Assembly (NCBI GenBank): GCA_012959805.1
Contig: DUCN01000026.1
Location: forward strand, 1-64,000
Direction of reading: 5' to 3'
Origin: Myxococcales bacterium
Lineage (GTDB): Bacteria; Myxococcota_A; UBA9160; UBA4427
DNA length: 64,000 nt
Shown: one piece after another, positions 45,522-54,939 of the stretch
How the letters are laid out: the number at the start of each line of letters is the position of its first letter
Position numbering within the stretch: position 1 is the first letter of the stretch
Position numbers and translations under genes: made by a program
The notes under the pieces: generated by a model
Told to the model about the DNA's origin: nothing
Databases searched by the model: none
Seen by the model: the letters and a program-made list of their open reading frames with translations, nothing else

Positions 45522-45964
45522 GGAGGTGGCTGGAAGGTCGCCGGTGAACACTTGGTTCGCCAAGAACACCGTTCACGGGAGGAAAGTCCGGGCTCCATAG
45601 GACAGGGAGGTCGTTAACGACGACCCGGGGTGACTCGAGGGAAAGCGCCGCAGAAAAGACACCGCCGATGGGGGGAGCCCGCAGGGCTCCGTCACAGGTA
45701 AGGGTGAAAACGTGGGGTAAGAGCCCACGCGCGACAGCCGGGTGACCGGCGGCGGGGCAAGCCCCTCCCGGAGCAAGCTTGAATAGGGATATCGTTTAGA
45801 GCGGTCCGCTCAATCGCCAAGACTTCGGCTTCGGCCGGAATCGCGGCGCGGTGTCCGGGTGAGAGTGCTTGAGCCCGTCAGCAATGGCGGGCCTAGAGGA
45901 ATGATCTTCGCCTTCGCTGGGGCAACCCGGCGTCGGAACAGAACCCGGCTTATAGGCCACTTGC
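45522..45964 (+). ncRNA. rnpB: RNase P RNA, bacterial type A
   Basis: The catalytic RNA that cuts tRNA 5' leaders. Universally conserved blocks are present in order: GAGGAAAGTCCGGGCTCC (from 45579), CGCCGATGG (45663), ACAGGTAAGGGTGAAA (45694), GGTAAGAGCCCACGCG, GGAGCAAGCTTGAATAG and AGAACCCGGCTTATAGGCCA (from 45940). AGGTGGCT near 45524 pairs with AGGCCACT at 45953 to close helix P1. Ends are estimated from that helix. A GCAACCG/CGGTTGC hairpin at 45963-45985 may end transcription. Confidence 0.97.
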
Positions 45965-46101
45965 AACCGTCCTACGGCCGGTTGCGACCTCCAGGAGGAA
46001 GCCTTCGGGCCATACCGGGAGAGCTCCGACGGGCAATCGGGGGCACACCTAACACGGTTCACTCTTGTCGGGCGAGGCGAGCCGGAAAGAGACCTGCGGG
46101 A

Positions 46102-47226
46102 TCAGGGATCGAATCGGATACAGCGCACGCGCGCCTGACGCTCCCGATCATAGTCTTCCCATTTCGCCTTCGGAACATCATCGGGCGAAACGCGCCGAAA
46201 TCCCTGTCGCAAGAAGAAAGCCTCGACTCGATCGGATGTTGTACAGCTAAAGAGATAGGTCAGCCCATCCTGCCGGGCGCGCTCCATCGCATACCTGACG
46301 ATCTGCGCACCAACGCCCTCGCCGACATAACGAGTCAGCGCAAAGAGCGATGCGATCTCGCCCGCATTCTCGCCCGGATGGGGCAGGACTGCGCCGATTC
46401 CAGCCAGATAGCGACCTTCGATGAAGACGCCCAAGGCATGCACGAGAACCGCGTCCCGCGCCTCTGCATTTCGCGGAACTAGATATCCATCCGCTTCGCC
46501 TCGAGCGATCAAGTCACTGGCGGGATCATAGTCATCGATGCCCAGCGGTCGGACCTCGGCATAGCGGTCTCGTGTAAAGAACATCCCTGCACCGGCGTAG
46601 GTAAAAAGCTCCTCCGCCAGTTGTTGCGGCGCGCAGACATTCACGGACGGAATTCCGCCATCGAGCATGTCGCGAATCGCATGCAACATCACCCCTCGAC
46701 CCGGTAACACTCGAAGCTCCGAGGCGGAGTCGCCTTCGCCCGGGTCTTCACCGTGACCACTTCGCAATTCACCCGACCAGTCACCTAACAAAGACTCGAG
46801 ATGGGCGAGGTCCACGACCGAGACGCGTCCGGCGCCACTCTTTCGCTCGAGGGGTGGTGCAGCCTGAATCCAGACCACTTTGGCCAGTCCCAGTGCCAGA
46901 GCAGCACGCTGGCACTCTTGCTCGAACGTTTCGGTCGACAGCAGAAGACCGGCTCTCCCACGGTCCCGAAGCACTCGCCATAGCTGCGGCGCGAAATGAT
47001 CATCACTGAAGTCAACGGCCGCCCTGACATTGGCGTGGTCGAAAACTTCGGCCTGCGGACTCAGGGCGACGACCCGCACTCCATTCGAGACGAGTTCGTC
47101 CACCACTTCCAGAAGCGGAGAAGATCTCAGCTCCTCGTCCGGCGGCCAGGCGATTCCAATCGTCCGGCCGCGAAACTCCGCGAGATAGAACTCTCGTTCG
47201 CTGAATGGTTGGGGAGCCGTCGTCAT
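46102..47226 (-). CDS. argA: N-acetylglutamate synthase-like protein (amino-acid kinase-like plus GNAT)
   Basis: 374 aa. Residues 1-200 look like the amino-acid-kinase-like part of N-acetylglutamate synthases, in a degraded form. Residues 205-235 carry INVC-like VNVCAPQQLAEELFTYAGAG with MFFTRDRY, then EVRPLGIDDYDPA, which is the joining segment typical of ArgA. A GNAT acetyltransferase domain ends the protein (IASLFALTRYVGEGVGAQIV as acetyl-CoA loop, FFLRQGFRRV). ArgA starts arginine synthesis by acetylating glutamate. The kinase-like half is unusually divergent; a different N-acetyltransferase role is possible. No arg genes nearby. Confidence 0.75.
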   Translation of the reverse strand: MTTAPQPFSEREFYLAEFRGRTIGIAWPPDEELRSSPLLEVVDELVSNGVRVVALSPQAEVFDHANVRAAVDFSDDHFAPQLWRVLRDRGRAGLLLSTETFEQECQRAALALGLAKVVWIQAAPPLERKSGAGRVSVVDLAHLESLLGDWSGELRSGHGEDPGEGDSASELRVLPGRGVMLHAIRDMLDGGIPSVNVCAPQQLAEELFTYAGAGMFFTRDRYAEVRPLGIDDYDPASDLIARGEADGYLVPRNAEARDAVLVHALGVFIEGRYLAGIGAVLPHPGENAGEIASLFALTRYVGEGVGAQIVRYAMERARQDGLTYLFSCTTSDRVEAFFLRQGFRRVSPDDVPKAKWEDYDRERQARVRCIRFDP

Positions 47227-47383
47227 ACCGTGAGTTTGACGAATTTCCCTCCCGGCGCACGGGCGAATTCAGTTTTGCCCAATCTCGTCGACAAAACCCG
47301 AGACGCCGGCACCCCGGCCAAAGGCGATTGGATCACGCGACTGCGTACGGATCGCTATGCGAATAGGGTATCGTGCGCCTTCG

Positions 47384-49162
47384 ATGGATTGGCAGATCGC
47401 ATTTACCCTCGGCATGGTCGGATTGGCGCTGGTCGCGATGATCCGAGAACTCGCCGCCCCCGATCTCGTCCTGATGGGGGCTCTGGTCTGCTTTGGCGCG
47501 ACCGGAATTCTGTCGCCCAGCGAAACCTTCGCGGGCTTCGCCAATCCCGTCGTCGCCACCGTCGGCGCCCTCTTCGTGGTCTCCGCAGCGCTGCGGGAAA
47601 CCGGGGCGCTCGACATGACGCTCGGGCGAGTACTCGGGCGGCCTGGGTCCTCGACACGCCGATCGATCTTCCGCATGGCGCTGCCGGTCGCAGGCCTATC
47701 CGCGTTCCTGAACAACGCACCGATCGTGGCCATGATGACGCCGACCGTAATCGACTGGGCGCGCCGTTCCCGAGTCGCGGCCTCCCAGTTTCTGATTCCG
47801 CTCTCCTACGCATCGATACTCGGAAGCGTGACCACGATCATCGGCACAAGCACGATCCTGACCGTCACCGGCATGGTGCTCGACGCAGGCCTGGAACCCT
47901 GGGGATTTTTCGAACCCGCGCCGGTTGGCATTCTTGTCGCGCTGGCCGGCATGCTCTATCTCGTTTTCGTATCGCCGAGCCGCCTGCCGATTCGGATCGA
48001 GGCGGCGGAAGAACTCGACGACCGCAGCCGCGAATACACTTCTGCTATGCGGGTGACCGCAGATAGTCCGCTCCACGGCATGACGGTCGAGGAAGCGAAT
48101 TTGCGGAATCTGCCCGGACTCTTCCTGGTTGAACTCGATCGAGGGACGCGACTGATCACACCCGTGAGCCCGGACCAATCGCTTCAGACCGGCGATATTC
48201 TGGTCTTTGCTGGCGTTCTCACGACGATTATCGACCTCCAGCGCATTCGCGGACTCGAGCCCGCGGCCCCGGAAGACTTGATCCAGAGCCTGCCTGGAGG
48301 CCGAAATCGGCCAATGGTTGAAGCCGTCGTTTCAGCGTCTTCGCCGCTGATCGGTCAGAGCGTCAAGCTGTCAAATTTTCGCTCGGTCTACGATGCCGTC
48401 GTGATCGCGGTCCATCGAAACGCCGAGCGCGTCCAGGGAAAGATCGGCGACATCGTTTTACGTCCGGGCGACACGCTGCTCATGCAATGCGCACCAGAAT
48501 TCATGCGCCTGCATCACAACAGCCGCGACTTCTACCTGGCAAGCGAACTCCCCGGCGCCGACAAGCCCGACTTCGAGCGTGCGCGCATCGCCCTGGGCAT
48601 CCTCGTCGTCATGGTGTTAGTGGTGGCACTCGGTGGGGTCCATATCTCGATCGCAGCTTTCGTTACGGTGGCCGCGCTGATCGGAACACGCTGCCTCAGT
48701 GCGACAAAAGCGCGCCAAAGCGTCGATTGGTCGGTGCTCATCACGATCGGTGCAGGACTGGGAATCGCCAATGCCATGACCCAGTCCGGGGCCGCCAGTT
48801 TCGTCGCCCATGGACTCGTTAGCGCGGTCGGCGCCTTCGGCCCCTTCGCCAGTCTGCTCGTCATCTACGCGCTATGTCTGCTGATGGCGGAAACCCTTCA
48901 TCACAACGCAGCGGTCGCCATCATGTTTCCCATCGCCCTCGCTGCGTCCACCCAACTCGGGGTCGACTCCCGCCCCTTCGTCATGACGGTGGCGATCGCC
49001 TCGGCCTGCGCTTTCGCCTCCCCGGTCAGCTATCAGACGCATCTGATCGTGTACGGCGCCGGCGGCTACCGCTTCAGGGAATTCATGCGCGTCGGCATTC
49101 CCCTCGACCTGATCTGCGCGGCCGTTGCACTCACGGCCATTCCCTGGTTCTGGCCGTTCTAA
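47384..49162 (+). CDS. SLC13/DASS-family permease with two TrkA-C (RCK_C) domains
   Basis: 592 aa from ATG 47384; ATG 47357 is an alternative. About ten hydrophobic segments in two blocks (1-205 and 430-592). The SLC13-type repeat SAFLNNAPIVAMMTPTV (about 105-121) and its partner ETLHHNAAVAIMFPIALA (about 503-520) hold the conserved Asn-Asn/Asn-Ala-Pro elements. Between them lie two RCK_C-like domains (about 222-300 and 310-390, with IGQSVKLSNFRSVYDAVVIAVHRN). This layout belongs to putative sulfate/dicarboxylate/metal-anion permeases; substrate unknown. Divergent from the argA-like gene. Confidence 0.88.
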   Translation: MDWQIAFTLGMVGLALVAMIRELAAPDLVLMGALVCFGATGILSPSETFAGFANPVVATVGALFVVSAALRETGALDMTLGRVLGRPGSSTRRSIFRMALPVAGLSAFLNNAPIVAMMTPTVIDWARRSRVAASQFLIPLSYASILGSVTTIIGTSTILTVTGMVLDAGLEPWGFFEPAPVGILVALAGMLYLVFVSPSRLPIRIEAAEELDDRSREYTSAMRVTADSPLHGMTVEEANLRNLPGLFLVELDRGTRLITPVSPDQSLQTGDILVFAGVLTTIIDLQRIRGLEPAAPEDLIQSLPGGRNRPMVEAVVSASSPLIGQSVKLSNFRSVYDAVVIAVHRNAERVQGKIGDIVLRPGDTLLMQCAPEFMRLHHNSRDFYLASELPGADKPDFERARIALGILVVMVLVVALGGVHISIAAFVTVAALIGTRCLSATKARQSVDWSVLITIGAGLGIANAMTQSGAASFVAHGLVSAVGAFGPFASLLVIYALCLLMAETLHHNAAVAIMFPIALAASTQLGVDSRPFVMTVAIASACAFASPVSYQTHLIVYGAGGYRFREFMRVGIPLDLICAAVALTAIPWFWPF

Positions 49163-49837
49163 TACGCCCGCCCAGAACGAAATCCGCCCAGGAGGCCCCA
49201 TTTTCCCGCTGCCTGGCGCGTCCCCTGCGGGTTGTGCTCCGGCAAGTGATCCAGAACGGCCGGGAGGTCGCGAATCGCCAGCGGACTTCGCCACATCTCC
49301 GATGCGAACACCACATGGATGGTGTAGGGCGGGTTCCCCTCGCTGCGAAATGATCCTGGTGGGGAAAGCAATTAGTATCACCTCTAACGCGCTTGAGAGC
49401 ACTCTCAGCCCAGGGAGCAACGAACCAAATCGGAATGAAGAGATCGCCAACGGGCAATTCCGTCAATCGATCGATCAGCAGATCAAAGGAAAGAAAGCGA
49501 ATCGGTCTGAAATACGAAATTTGCTAGCTAAACAGGTGAAATTCAATCATTATCAGGCTACATCCATGACCCCTCAAAGACTCGAAATCCAGAACAGAGC
49601 GAAAACGGAGCGAGAGTCATTGTGAATTAATGCAGCTTATCGGCAGATTATCTGGGCCCTCCTCTCGAGATCGAAGCTTGGCGCGAAACCAAAGACGCGA
49701 GCGCGGCCTCAAAGAGTGAGAAAAGGCGGTATCCGAGGCTCCAAACTCTCGGCCAGCGGATCCGCGTGAGCGCACGAAGGTGAAGTAAGAGGGATGAAGG
49801 ACTGTTTGAAACCTGCCCCCTCGGGCGGTATCACGAG
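49163..49837. other. Gene-poor 675-bp gap before the sigma factor gene
   Basis: No gene can be supported. Short open frames on both strands match nothing I recognise and differ in composition. The right part, from about 49440, is AT-richer and probably holds the promoter of the sigma-factor gene, although no clear -35/-10 pair stands out. Confidence 0.5.
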
Positions 49838-51274
49838 ATGAGTGAATTGCACCGGGGCGCGAGAGGAATCGAGTTGAAGACTCAAGAGCAAAGCCAGACC
49901 AAGGCATCTGCGAAACCAGCAGCCACGACCACGGCGGCACCGACCATGGGAGCCACCGCGGTCGTTGCGGCAGAAGAACTCGATCCCGGCCGTGAACGCC
50001 GGCCCCTTGAGTCGTACTTCCAGGAGATCGGGGGCACCCGAACCCTGAAGCGCGAAGAGGAAGTCGTTCTCGCCAAGGATCTCGAAGCGGCGACCGCGTC
50101 GTTGCGCGATGCGCTCTATGCAATCCCGATCTCGGCCAAGCATGTCGTGGCGCGATGGGATGCGCTGCGCGCGCTCTCGCATACGGGTGCGAAGCTGTCG
50201 GAATCCGTCGGCGACGAAGAGACGGGCGAGATCGCTGCGCGGGTCGAGCGAGCCGTCAAGAAACTGCGAGGCCAGCTCGCCGATCGCGAGAAGAAGATCG
50301 ACAAAGCAGGCCTCAGCTACTCGTCACCGCTTGAGAAGCTCGATACCAAGGTCGCCAAGGAAATGCACAGCGCTCAGCTGTCCCTCGCCCTGCTCCACGA
50401 GCTCCGCGAGAAAAGCATCTTCCTCTGCGCCGACATGCGAAAGGCGCGCAAGCGAACCAATAAGCTGTCCGAGCTCGAGAGCGACGCCGGCGTCGAGAAG
50501 AAGCGCATGATCGATCTGACCAATGCCGTCGAAGACGCGCATGACCAGATGTCGACGGTCAAGAATCGCTTCATCGAACATAACTTGAAGCTCGTCGTCG
50601 CGATCGCCAAGGACTACCGAAACCTCGGTCTTTCCTTCCCAGACCTGATTCAGGAAGGCAACCTTGGGCTCATCCGAGCGGTCGAAAAGTTCGACCACCG
50701 TCGTGGCTTCAAATTCTCGACCTACGCCGTGTGGTGGATTCGACAGGCTCTCGTCCGCGCAATCCAGAACCACTCGCGAACAATTAGACTGCCTTCGCAT
50801 GTGCATGACCGGCTGCAGCGCAGCCAGCGTGTCAAAGCCGAGCTGACCGGCAAGCTCGGGCGTGAACCCACGCCCGCCGAGCTGGCTCCCGCCCTCGGAA
50901 CCGACACGGATGCCCTCGAGGCACTCGACCGTTTGTCGCGCGAGGCCATCTCGCTCGAGTCAAATGTTGCCGGTACGGAGAAGCGTCTCGAAGACTTCGT
51001 TCCCGATGGCGCGTCCGAAATGCCGGATGGCGGAATCGACGACGACCGGATGCGCATGGGTGTCGGCTCCCTGATTGGGAGCCTCACGCCGCGTGAGCAG
51101 CTGATCCTTCGATTGCGCTACGGCCTCGGTGGTGAGGAAGAGCATACGCTCGAGCAGATCGGCCAGTCCCTTGGCCTCTCCCGAGAGCGTGTCCGGCAGC
51201 TCGAAGCGCGTGCGCTGAAGAAGCTTCGAGAGACTCAGCCGGCCCAGAGGCTGCATCCGATTCTCGAGCCCTGA
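49838..51274 (+). CDS. RNA polymerase sigma factor, RpoD/SigA family (group 1 or 2)
   Basis: 478 aa. A low-complexity Ala/Thr/Lys N-terminus, region 1.2 ([20 protein letters not shown], about 57-77), then a charged, helical non-conserved stretch (about 100-225). Region 2 is near-invariant: [37 protein letters not shown] and [20 protein letters not shown]. Regions 3 and 4 follow ([60 protein letters not shown]). It lacks the long region 1.1 of housekeeping sigma, so a group 2 (RpoS-like) factor is possible. A terminator-like hairpin follows. Confidence 0.93.
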   Translation: MSELHRGARGIELKTQEQSQTKASAKPAATTTAAPTMGATAVVAAEELDPGRERRPLESYFQEIGGTRTLKREEEVVLAKDLEAATASLRDALYAIPISAKHVVARWDALRALSHTGAKLSESVGDEETGEIAARVERAVKKLRGQLADREKKIDKAGLSYSSPLEKLDTKVAKEMHSAQLSLALLHELREKSIFLCADMRKARKRTNKLSELESDAGVEKKRMIDLTNAVEDAHDQMSTVKNRFIEHNLKLVVAIAKDYRNLGLSFPDLIQEGNLGLIRAVEKFDHRRGFKFSTYAVWWIRQALVRAIQNHSRTIRLPSHVHDRLQRSQRVKAELTGKLGREPTPAELAPALGTDTDALEALDRLSREAISLESNVAGTEKRLEDFVPDGASEMPDGGIDDDRMRMGVGSLIGSLTPREQLILRLRYGLGGEEEHTLEQIGQSLGLSRERVRQLEARALKKLRETQPAQRLHPILEP

Positions 51275-51311
51275 GCCGAGATCTCAGAACCAGACCTCGA
51301 ACGGGCACCTC

Positions 51312-51375
51312 ATCGCCCCCGACGATCCATGGACTATGCCAAATTAGTCATGGTCGTCGGGGGCGATTGTTTTGG
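51312..51375 (+). terminator. Intrinsic terminator after the sigma factor gene
   Basis: ATCGCCCCCGACGA (51312-51325) pairs exactly with TCGTCGGGGGCGAT (51354-51367), continued inward by CCATG/CATGG and GACTA/TAGTC with small bulges. TTGTTTTGG follows. It begins 38 bp after the sigma-factor stop. Confidence 0.85.
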
Positions 51376-51659
51376 GGCCTCGCTACGAAAGATCATGATT
51401 CGCGCCGGCGCGTGAGCGAACAACCCATTTCGCGATTCCAACAGTTGCATTCGACATCCACGCACCCCCCAACACAGCGGCTGCTAGATTGAACTCGCGT
51501 GACAGCGAAGCCAACACGAGCGCCGGTGTCCTCGCAAATGGATTGAGATCAGACTCGCAGAGGAAGTACCGGAATCGAATCTGGAACACCTTCTACGATG
51601 TGGCTGTCAGGTTGACCGACTCCGAATCCGAACTCTCTTGGCATCGAGCAAGATCCAAC

Positions 51660-52153
51660 ATGAATCCAAACCGACTACCTGTTGCCAAAAAATGGTTTAT
51701 TCGCGATGCCGCCGCGGATATTCTCGACCGACCGCTCGCCGTCGTGATCACCCATACGCATATGGACCACTCTCAGAATACGTAATTGCGGCTCGGCCAT
51801 CAGAATCCTTTGATCCCAATGCCCATCAACTGAAGATCGCGCTGCCGCAAACAAACCTTGCCGAAGGAGATGTCGTTGATCTCGGCGATCGTTTCTTTGA
51901 GGTTCTTCATCTACCTGGCCATTCGCCCGGTAGTATCGGGCTCTGGGAGGCATCCACGGGCACACTCTTCTCCGGAGACGCCGTCTACGACGCTCAACTC
52001 CTTGACGAACTGCCCGGACGTAACAAGGTCGTCTACCGCAGGACAAAAGAACGTCTCCTTGATCTCCCAGTCGAGGTCGTCCACGGCGGTCATGAAAAGA
52101 GTTTCGGACGGGACCGGCTCCGTGAGATCGTCACGGCCTATCTCGGAGAATGA
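51660..52153 (+). pseudogene. Metallo-beta-lactamase-fold hydrolase, frameshifted remnant
   Basis: One frame gives FIRDAAADILDRPLAVVITH followed by THMDHSQ, the metal-binding H-x-H-x-D-H motif, and then stops at 51785. The continuation lies in a second frame from about 51790: NLAEGDVVDLGDRFFEVLHL with PGHSPGSIGLW (third His), LFSGDAVYDA (Asp) and VVHGGHEKSF (last His). The residues normally between the first motif and the core are lost, so a deletion plus frameshift inactivated it. Upstream sequence to 51376 shows no clear start. Intact relatives are glyoxalase II or lactonase-like hydrolases. Confidence 0.85.
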
Positions 52154-52269
52154 CTCAGCGGAGACCTCGCCCGATCTCCTGGGATAAGCAGAAGGCGCAG
52201 TCCGCGCGCGAAAATAACTAGCAGCCAATACTGTCCGAGCAAAAAACGACTCGCCGTTCGCGAATAGGG

Positions 52270-53058
52270 TCAGAGACTCGTCCACGCTAAGGAAGCCGCC
52301 CCGACCGCCCAGCAATACCAGGCCCAATGGTGGAAGAGTTGACGGTCGAGCATCCGCACGAAGAGCCAGAGTGCGAAGAGCCCCGAGGCGAGTGCGGTCG
52401 CGGAACCAAGACCCAGATTCAAAATCTGTTCGGGTTCGGCATTCGACAAGTCCGGCAGAATCAAGACAGCGGCTCCCGAGATCGCAATGATGCCTAACAG
52501 GAAGGAAAACTCTGCGGCCGCCCTCGGCGTAAGTCCCAGGGCAAGGGCCATGGCCACTGTCGAGCCGCTGCGCGAGATGCCCGGCAAAATCGCGAAGGAC
52601 TGCGCCAGTCCGATCAGGAATGCCGCCTTCCAGCTCGGAACGATTCCACCGGATTCTGCGCCGCTGGCGGTCCAGCGCGTGGTCATGACGATGCAGCCCG
52701 TGGCCAGGAGCGCACCGCCGACGAGCGCGGGGTTAGAAAACTGCGACTCGATCCAGTCTTTCGCCGTCAACCCGACGATCACGCTGGGCAAGGTCGCCAG
52801 GGCCAGCTTCCCCACATATTCGATCGAGTCGCGTTCCCGGGCGAAGAAGCCCCGGACTAGGGCCGCGATTCGCTGCCGATAGAAGAAGACGATCGCAACC
52901 AATGTGGCCACGTGGACGGCGACTTCAAAGAGCAGCTCTCCGCCTTCCCGCCCGCCGAAGAGTTCCTGGAAGAGTGCGAGGTGACCGGAACTCGAGACCG
53001 GAAAGAACTCCGTGAGCCCCTGGACAACGCCGAGCAGCGCCGATTCGGTCGGGTTCAA
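52270..53058 (-). CDS. uppP: Undecaprenyl-diphosphate phosphatase UppP (BacA)
   Basis: About 262 aa from TTG 53058, with AGGAG six bases upstream; TTG 53064 is an in-frame alternative. A multi-helix inner-membrane phosphatase recycling the undecaprenyl carrier for peptidoglycan and O-antigen. Motif 1 is GVVQGLTEFFPVSSSGHLAL (with the catalytic Glu and Ser), motif 2 is LPGISRSGSTVAMAL (with Arg). Both match the BacA family in full. It supports the mur/mraY functions of the dcw cluster but is not linked to them. Confidence 0.97.
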   Translation of the reverse strand: MNPTESALLGVVQGLTEFFPVSSSGHLALFQELFGGREGGELLFEVAVHVATLVAIVFFYRQRIAALVRGFFARERDSIEYVGKLALATLPSVIVGLTAKDWIESQFSNPALVGGALLATGCIVMTTRWTASGAESGGIVPSWKAAFLIGLAQSFAILPGISRSGSTVAMALALGLTPRAAAEFSFLLGIIAISGAAVLILPDLSNAEPEQILNLGLGSATALASGLFALWLFVRMLDRQLFHHWAWYCWAVGAASLAWTSL

Positions 53059-53243
53059 GCGCAACTCCTGACTTCCGCCTGTGCTCGGAAGCAGTCAAGC
53101 AGGCTGAGTCGATTCGAAGGGGGAACGCCATCCTACCGAATCTGGCCCCATTCGACTTCATTCGACACCGCTTGACTCCGTCGAACTCGCTCCGACACGC
53201 ACCGGATTCGCTCAAACACCGATCCCGCGCTAAAACCCGACGT

Positions 53244-53855
53244 ATGGAAATCGCATGTCTCGACCTGGAGGGTGTCCTGATCCCGGAAGTCTGGATCAAT
53301 TTCGCAGAACGAACCGGAATCGAAGAGCTTCGCGCCACGACCCGGGAGATCCCAGACTACGACCAGCTGATGCGGCAGCGCCTCGCCATCCTCGAGCGCG
53401 AAGGCCTCGGGATTCGAGACATCCAGAATGTCATTGACGGCATGGATCCCATGCCCGGTGCCCGTGAGGCTCTTGACTGGCTACGTGAACGATTTCAAGT
53501 CGTGATCCTCTCGGACACGTTTTATGAATTCGCTGAACCCTTCATGCGAAAGCTCGGTTGGCCAACACTGCTGTGCCATCGCCTCGAGATCGACGACAAG
53601 GACATGATCACCGACTACAAAATCCGCCAACCCGACCCGAAACGCGCATCGGTCCAGGCATTTCATTCGCTGAGGTATCGAACCATTGCGACAGGGGATT
53701 CGTACAACGATACGTCCATGTTGTCCGAGGCGGATGCGGGCATTTTGTTTCGACCGCCGCAGAACGTGATCGACGAATTCCCACAGTTTCCGGTTGCGCG
53801 GGAGTATTCAGAGCTGCAGGCGGAGTTTGCCTTGGCTTCGGAGCGAGATCTCTAA
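53244..53855 (+). CDS. thrH: Phosphoserine phosphatase/homoserine phosphotransferase ThrH
   Basis: 203 aa from ATG 53244. A HAD-superfamily phosphatase. Motif I is CLDLEGVLIPEVW: ThrH-type proteins have D-x-E here instead of D-x-D. VVILSDTFYEFAEPF is motif II region, and ATGDSYNDTSMLSEADAG is motif IV. ThrH removes phosphate from phosphoserine and can transfer it to homoserine, linking serine and threonine routes. Length and motifs match the family well. Confidence 0.92.
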   Translation: MEIACLDLEGVLIPEVWINFAERTGIEELRATTREIPDYDQLMRQRLAILEREGLGIRDIQNVIDGMDPMPGAREALDWLRERFQVVILSDTFYEFAEPFMRKLGWPTLLCHRLEIDDKDMITDYKIRQPDPKRASVQAFHSLRYRTIATGDSYNDTSMLSEADAGILFRPPQNVIDEFPQFPVAREYSELQAEFALASERDL

Positions 53856-53972
53856 TCAAAGTTCGACATTTCAGAATCGAACCAGAAGAGTCAGCGCAGA
53901 ACAGCGGCGGTCCCGCACGCCCGTGATTCGCCCACAAGCGGATCCTCGAAAAGGCCAATGGGCCCGAAGCCC

Positions 53973-54836
53973 CTACGTCTGATTCGGCGAATCCAGAGTC
54001 GAATCGAATGCGGACCTGGAGATCGAAAAATTCCGCGTCCCATTCGTCTTGAACATCGGATTGTCTGCTGGCTGGTACGTCAACACGATTGCGCGACGTG
54101 GGCGATCCGAAAGATTCGGCTCGCTGCCATGAACCATATGCGCATCGAAGACGACGAGACTGCCGGCAGGCAACTCGGCCAGCCACTGCATATCCACATC
54201 GAAACTCGCCGGATCGGTAAAGAGCGGTCCCAGGCGTGTTCCATCATCCAATCCGGGAAGAAAGCCATCTCGATGGCTTCCGGAAACGACTCGAAAACAA
54301 CCGTTGCCTCGATCCGCGTCATCGAGCGTGATCATGACGTTAGGCAGTTGATCACAATGGTCGCAGGCATGACTCCAATAGGGTGAGTCCTGATGCCAGC
54401 GAAAACCCGAGCCTTCCCGAGGACGCTTCAAGTTGATCTTGTCGGTCCACAGTGCCACGCGATCGAATCCGAGCACACCGCAGATCGGCGTCACGATCCG
54501 GGGGTCCTGAACGAGTTCGTCGAAAACCGGGTCGAGATGATGAAAGGGTTCGATCACACGAATCGTCTGGGATTCGCCATCGTGTTCGAACTGAACCGTG
54601 GCATCGCCGGTTTCGATATAACGATTGCCATCAATCCGGTAATTCGACTCGGATGAGTTGCCGGATGCGGCGTCTGTCGTGCCTATCGTGACGGCGGCAG
54701 TGGACTCAGCAGCGGCGATCACGACACGCTCCGCCGCCATTCGAAATCGCTCGATATCCTCGGCGGAGAAGACCTTCTCGCGAACGAAGAAACCGTCCTC
54801 GCGATATTGCTGGCGCTCAGTGTCTAGTAGTCGCAT
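53973..54836 (-). CDS. Phytanoyl-CoA dioxygenase (PhyH) family protein
   Basis: 287 aa. A Fe(II)/2-oxoglutarate oxygenase: the iron triad is H-x-D in FRWHQDSPYW (about 151-160) and the distal His in DAHMVHGSEPNLSD (about 238-251), with the 2-oxoglutarate Arg in RPRRAIVLTYQ. The opening DTERQQYREDGFFVRE is typical of PhyH proteins. Substrate is not indicated; PhyH members hydroxylate lipids, phosphonates or halogenated compounds. Stands alone between convergent thrH and typA. Confidence 0.9.
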   Translation of the reverse strand: MRLLDTERQQYREDGFFVREKVFSAEDIERFRMAAERVVIAAAESTAAVTIGTTDAASGNSSESNYRIDGNRYIETGDATVQFEHDGESQTIRVIEPFHHLDPVFDELVQDPRIVTPICGVLGFDRVALWTDKINLKRPREGSGFRWHQDSPYWSHACDHCDQLPNVMITLDDADRGNGCFRVVSGSHRDGFLPGLDDGTRLGPLFTDPASFDVDMQWLAELPAGSLVVFDAHMVHGSEPNLSDRPRRAIVLTYQPADNPMFKTNGTRNFSISRSAFDSTLDSPNQT

Positions 54837-54939
54837 GCGAGCCGCGCTCTCCCGATCCGTTGATCCAGCATGCCGCTGGGGTTCGAGATGAAACCCGATT
54901 GATTCGCGGGGTCAACCCCGCCGCGCGGGAGATCTGCGA

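Noticed and set aside
49125..49625. Open frame in the gap before the sigma factor gene
   Set aside because: Starts inside the SLC13 gene, changes composition halfway and matches no family.
51383..51589. Leftward 68-codon open frame after the sigma factor terminator
   Set aside because: Overlaps the terminator-pseudogene gap, has no ribosome site seen and no recognisable family.
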